Source of the DNA: a bacterium
GTDB taxonomy: Bacteria; B130-G9
NCBI GenBank assembly: GCA_021160245.1
Contig: JAGHCW010000097.1
Span: 1 to 25,516 of the forward strand
Reading direction: 5' to 3'
Length of the DNA: 25,516 nt
Part shown: positions 23,423 to 25,516 of the stretch, one piece after another
How positions within the stretch are numbered: position 1 is the stretch's first letter
How the letters are laid out: the number at the start of each line of letters is the position of its first letter
Notes under the pieces: model-generated
Seen by the model: only the letters and a program-made list of their open reading frames with translations
What the model was told of the DNA's origin: nothing
Databases searched by the model: none
Translations under genes and position numbers: made by a program

Positions 23423-25297
23423 TCATAGCTGACTATTTTCTAGCCATAGCTCAAAAAGGACAAGAGCGCCGACTTTTCGCTGTGCCGTGCGGCTCACGCC
23501 ATTCGACCGCTTGTATTCGCTCACCGCCTCTAGCACGGTTTGGTACCGAAAAAGCCCTTCAGCTTCAATCTTCTTGCGATCAAGGTGCTGTTTGATGAGC
23601 TCGCCCTGATTGTGGTCTAGAAGCATTGACTGCGGGTAAACGAAAGCCGCGGGAGCCCTTCCTGCGAACTCGGCAGGCAAGTATCTTGTCAAGAGGCTTG
23701 TTATCAGGAGCTTCTCCTGATTCTCATCGAACAAGTGCTTCGCAGGTATCTCGCGCAAGCGTTTCGCTAGACGGCGATCCATAAAAGGAATCCGAGCAAT
23801 ATGCGTGGTATGCGAGGCTGGATCAACAACCCGCCGCAAGAACTTCGACGGGACAATATATCGGCAACTGATCTCAGTTCGTGCCTCCCTAGCCTGCCCA
23901 CGCTGGAATGTGGAGAACAGCTTGAAGGGTCCCGTCTCTGACAAGTCGCAATTGAAGCCCAAAAGCGATTCAAGATCATCTTGGTTCCAATGTCCGCTCT
24001 GTAGGAACAAGTCCTCGATTGCATCGAAGTTAAACAGCCCACGATACCGTCTGACTTTCCGGATGGGGGCGAATCTAAAGAAAGCGGCCAGCGTCGCACG
24101 CATAACCCGTGGGACGTGCCGCGTATAGTCGAAAGATAGCTGTTTAATCTTTGAGGGCGTAAGCGCAAACATGCCACCCGCGCCCGTTCCATCCATAATT
24201 GATACTACGTCTGAGGGGATTCTCTCACATGCAAGGAGTGTCGGGATGGCAGCCCAATCCCCAAAAGGCTGATCAAAACATTTAGGCATCTTCCTCAGCC
24301 CAGCAACGCACTCGGCGGATGTAAACTTGAAACTGGTGTGTTTGATTCCCAATAGCCGCGCGATTTCGCTAGCAACAGATGCTTCTTCATCCCACTGTGC
24401 ACCCATGAAACCAATCGTGAATGCCTCGGTCCGATCCCTATCTATGTCTGCCGCAAACGCAGCAATCAGGGAAGAGTCAACGCCCCCACTCAGGAAAACA
24501 CCCGTTCGGCCTGACTTTGACATCCTGTCAGCAACAAGTTGCCTGAAAACTGATTCGAAACCGTCCAACGCCTCGTCAGTTTCTAGATGCCCATTCCTCT
24601 CAGCAACATCGGAAAGCGCAGGACAGATGAATTCCTCAAATGTCTCCACCGAAAGTTGCCCTGCCTTGAGGATCAGAGCGCTCCCTGGAGGCAGTGCACA
24701 CAGATTCTGGTAAATGGTCCTCGGATGGGGGATGTAAAGACATGACAAAAACTCGCAGAGGGCCTTCTTATCAAGGCGTTTTGATACTTCGCTATGGGCG
24801 AGTATTCCCTTGATCTCTGATGCAAAGACTAGAAGACCTCCTCGAGAGTAATAGAAGACCGGCTTGATTCCGTAAACGTCTCTCGCGAGCACAAAGAACT
24901 TGTCTCTGGGGTCAAAGATGGCGATCGAGAAGGGCCCCGCGAACTTGCTGAAGCACGAGATGCCCCACCTAAGATAGGCTAATCCGATCATCTCGAAAGT
25001 GGATAAAGCTCTTTCTTGGGGTACATCTAGGAGCTCGCCGATGTCGCCCCTATTGTAGATCTCTCCGTCACTCAGGACTCTAAGGCCGTTATCGAGCTGG
25101 GATATGGACCGCATCTGAGCGTATTCTTCTCGAGAGAACTCATCATTGTGAAGCTGCATTCCAAACCCAGCGCTACCAGAAACATAGCTCAAATGCTTGC
25201 CGGTTCCGCGATGTCGTATCTGATGAAGCATCCGATTGAGCTTATCATCAGAGGCCGGCCTCTCGTCAAAGTTCACAAACCCACATATCCCACTCAC
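23423..25297 (-). CDS. Asparagine-synthase-like amidotransferase with degenerate glutaminase site
   Basis: 624 residues from GTG 25297. That start has AAGGAG 8 nt upstream and overlaps the preceding stop as GTGA; the GTG at 25306 sits against the same site and is unlikely. The layout is AsnB-type: an N-terminal class II glutaminase-like domain (1-160) and a C-terminal ATP-pyrophosphatase domain with SGGVDSS (270-276), AFTIGF and PFGDWAAIPT. Family members make acyl-adenylates and amidate them. The glutaminase active site is altered: Ser2 replaces the nucleophilic Cys2 (MSGICGF), Asp77 stands in DGEIYN where Asn is normal, HRGTG replaces HRGPD, and Thr100 stands where Asp98 of the E. coli enzyme falls. 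The ATP domain looks intact, so ammonia-dependent or other-nucleophile chemistry is likely. Its place in a glycan locus suggests sugar-acid amidation rather than bulk asparagine synthesis. Confidence 0.85.
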   Translation of the reverse strand: MSGICGFVNFDERPASDDKLNRMLHQIRHRGTGKHLSYVSGSAGFGMQLHNDEFSREEYAQMRSISQLDNGLRVLSDGEIYNRGDIGELLDVPQERALSTFEMIGLAYLRWGISCFSKFAGPFSIAIFDPRDKFFVLARDVYGIKPVFYYSRGGLLVFASEIKGILAHSEVSKRLDKKALCEFLSCLYIPHPRTIYQNLCALPPGSALILKAGQLSVETFEEFICPALSDVAERNGHLETDEALDGFESVFRQLVADRMSKSGRTGVFLSGGVDSSLIAAFAADIDRDRTEAFTIGFMGAQWDEEASVASEIARLLGIKHTSFKFTSAECVAGLRKMPKCFDQPFGDWAAIPTLLACERIPSDVVSIMDGTGAGGMFALTPSKIKQLSFDYTRHVPRVMRATLAAFFRFAPIRKVRRYRGLFNFDAIEDLFLQSGHWNQDDLESLLGFNCDLSETGPFKLFSTFQRGQAREARTEISCRYIVPSKFLRRVVDPASHTTHIARIPFMDRRLAKRLREIPAKHLFDENQEKLLITSLLTRYLPAEFAGRAPAAFVYPQSMLLDHNQGELIKQHLDRKKIEAEGLFRYQTVLEAVSEYKRSNGVSRTAQRKVGALVLFELWLENSQL

Positions 25298-25516
25298 TCT
25301 GAGCACTCCTTTGACTGAGAGCCTGACTCAGGCTGGGCACGCCTTACCCTATCGGTAGTTCTCCTTAAGACCTCATAGTAGAAATCTTCCAGCTCCCTTG
25401 TCTGCTGCTCAAGGTCGAAGTTCTCCGCAATCCACTTCACAGCATTTCGCCCCATCTTGCGCCGCAATTCTCGATCATCAATTAGAAGCCCTAACTTCTC
25501 CGCGGTAGCCACAGGG
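25294..25516 (-). CDS. Glycosyltransferase C-terminus, truncated by the window edge
   Basis: About 73 residues are visible, open at the right edge. The sequence PVATAEKLGLLIDDRELRRKMGRNAVKWIAENFDLEQQTRELEDFYYEVL is the characteristic last helix region of GT4 enzymes, lying after the donor-binding site. The GTG at 25512 is not a real start, because the frame continues beyond 25516. The TGA stop overlaps the next gene's GTG by 4 nt, so translation is coupled. Confidence 0.8.
   Translation of the reverse strand, partial: PVATAEKLGLLIDDRELRRKMGRNAVKWIAENFDLEQQTRELEDFYYEVLRRTTDRVRRAQPESGSQSKECSE

Noticed and set aside
25298-25306. GTG at 25306 as the start of the AsnB-like protein
   Set aside because: It abuts the AAGGAG site. 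GTG 25297 has 8-nt spacing, a GTGA overlap with the upstream stop, and puts the conserved GI motif at the N-terminus.

Overview
The window is 25.5 kb of bacterial DNA of moderately high GC. No rRNA, tRNA, CRISPR array or transposase is visible, so I cannot name the organism. The HflK/HflC pair points to bacteria. A beta-helix (DUF1565-like) surface-protein relic, an unusual ArgRS active-site signature and a large glycan locus recall poorly sampled, largely uncultivated Gram-negative-type lineages. That placement is inference only.

Left block (about 1-5180, + strand): a sigma70-like promoter (TTGACA-N17-TAGTAT) carrying a perfect 17-bp tandem duplication precedes hflK and hflC, which overlap by 4 nt. 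A B12-binding-type radical SAM protein of unknown substrate and a full-length arginyl-tRNA synthetase follow. In the synthetase the class I HIGH and KMSKS motifs read NVVS and AMSKR.

The 350-nt gap at 5181-5530 holds four compact hairpins with loops TTCA, TTCA, AGA and TGAA. They look like a REP-like palindromic element. A promoter and an 18-bp perfect palindrome that includes the arsR start codon follow.

Metal/stress-type operon (5531-7736, + strand): an ArsR-family regulator, a 49-residue protein with seven cysteines, an ABC ATPase and an ABC-2 permease are packed with overlaps or a 5-nt spacer. A short intrinsic terminator ends the operon. The likely logic is an autorepressed, ligand-sensed export system with a cysteine-rich accessory peptide.

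Broken region (7737-9186): a decayed beta-helix repeat protein with two in-frame TAG stops and two frameshifts, lacking its N-terminus. It converges with an OsmC-family gene on the minus strand.

Right block (9738-25516, minus strand, read right to left): a surface-polysaccharide locus. In transcription order it holds a truncated glycosyltransferase at the window edge, an asparagine-synthase-like protein with a degenerate glutaminase site, a GT4, an unassigned probable GT-B protein, two GT4 enzymes, an O-antigen ligase/polymerase-like membrane protein, another GT4, a frameshifted hexapeptide acetyltransferase, a GT4, a CapK/PaaK-type adenylate-forming enzyme, a membrane GT2 and a DegT-type sugar aminotransferase. 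Together they would build and decorate an amino-sugar-containing glycan. No flippase, initiating transferase or nucleotide-sugar pathway gene lies within the window, so the locus probably continues beyond 25516.
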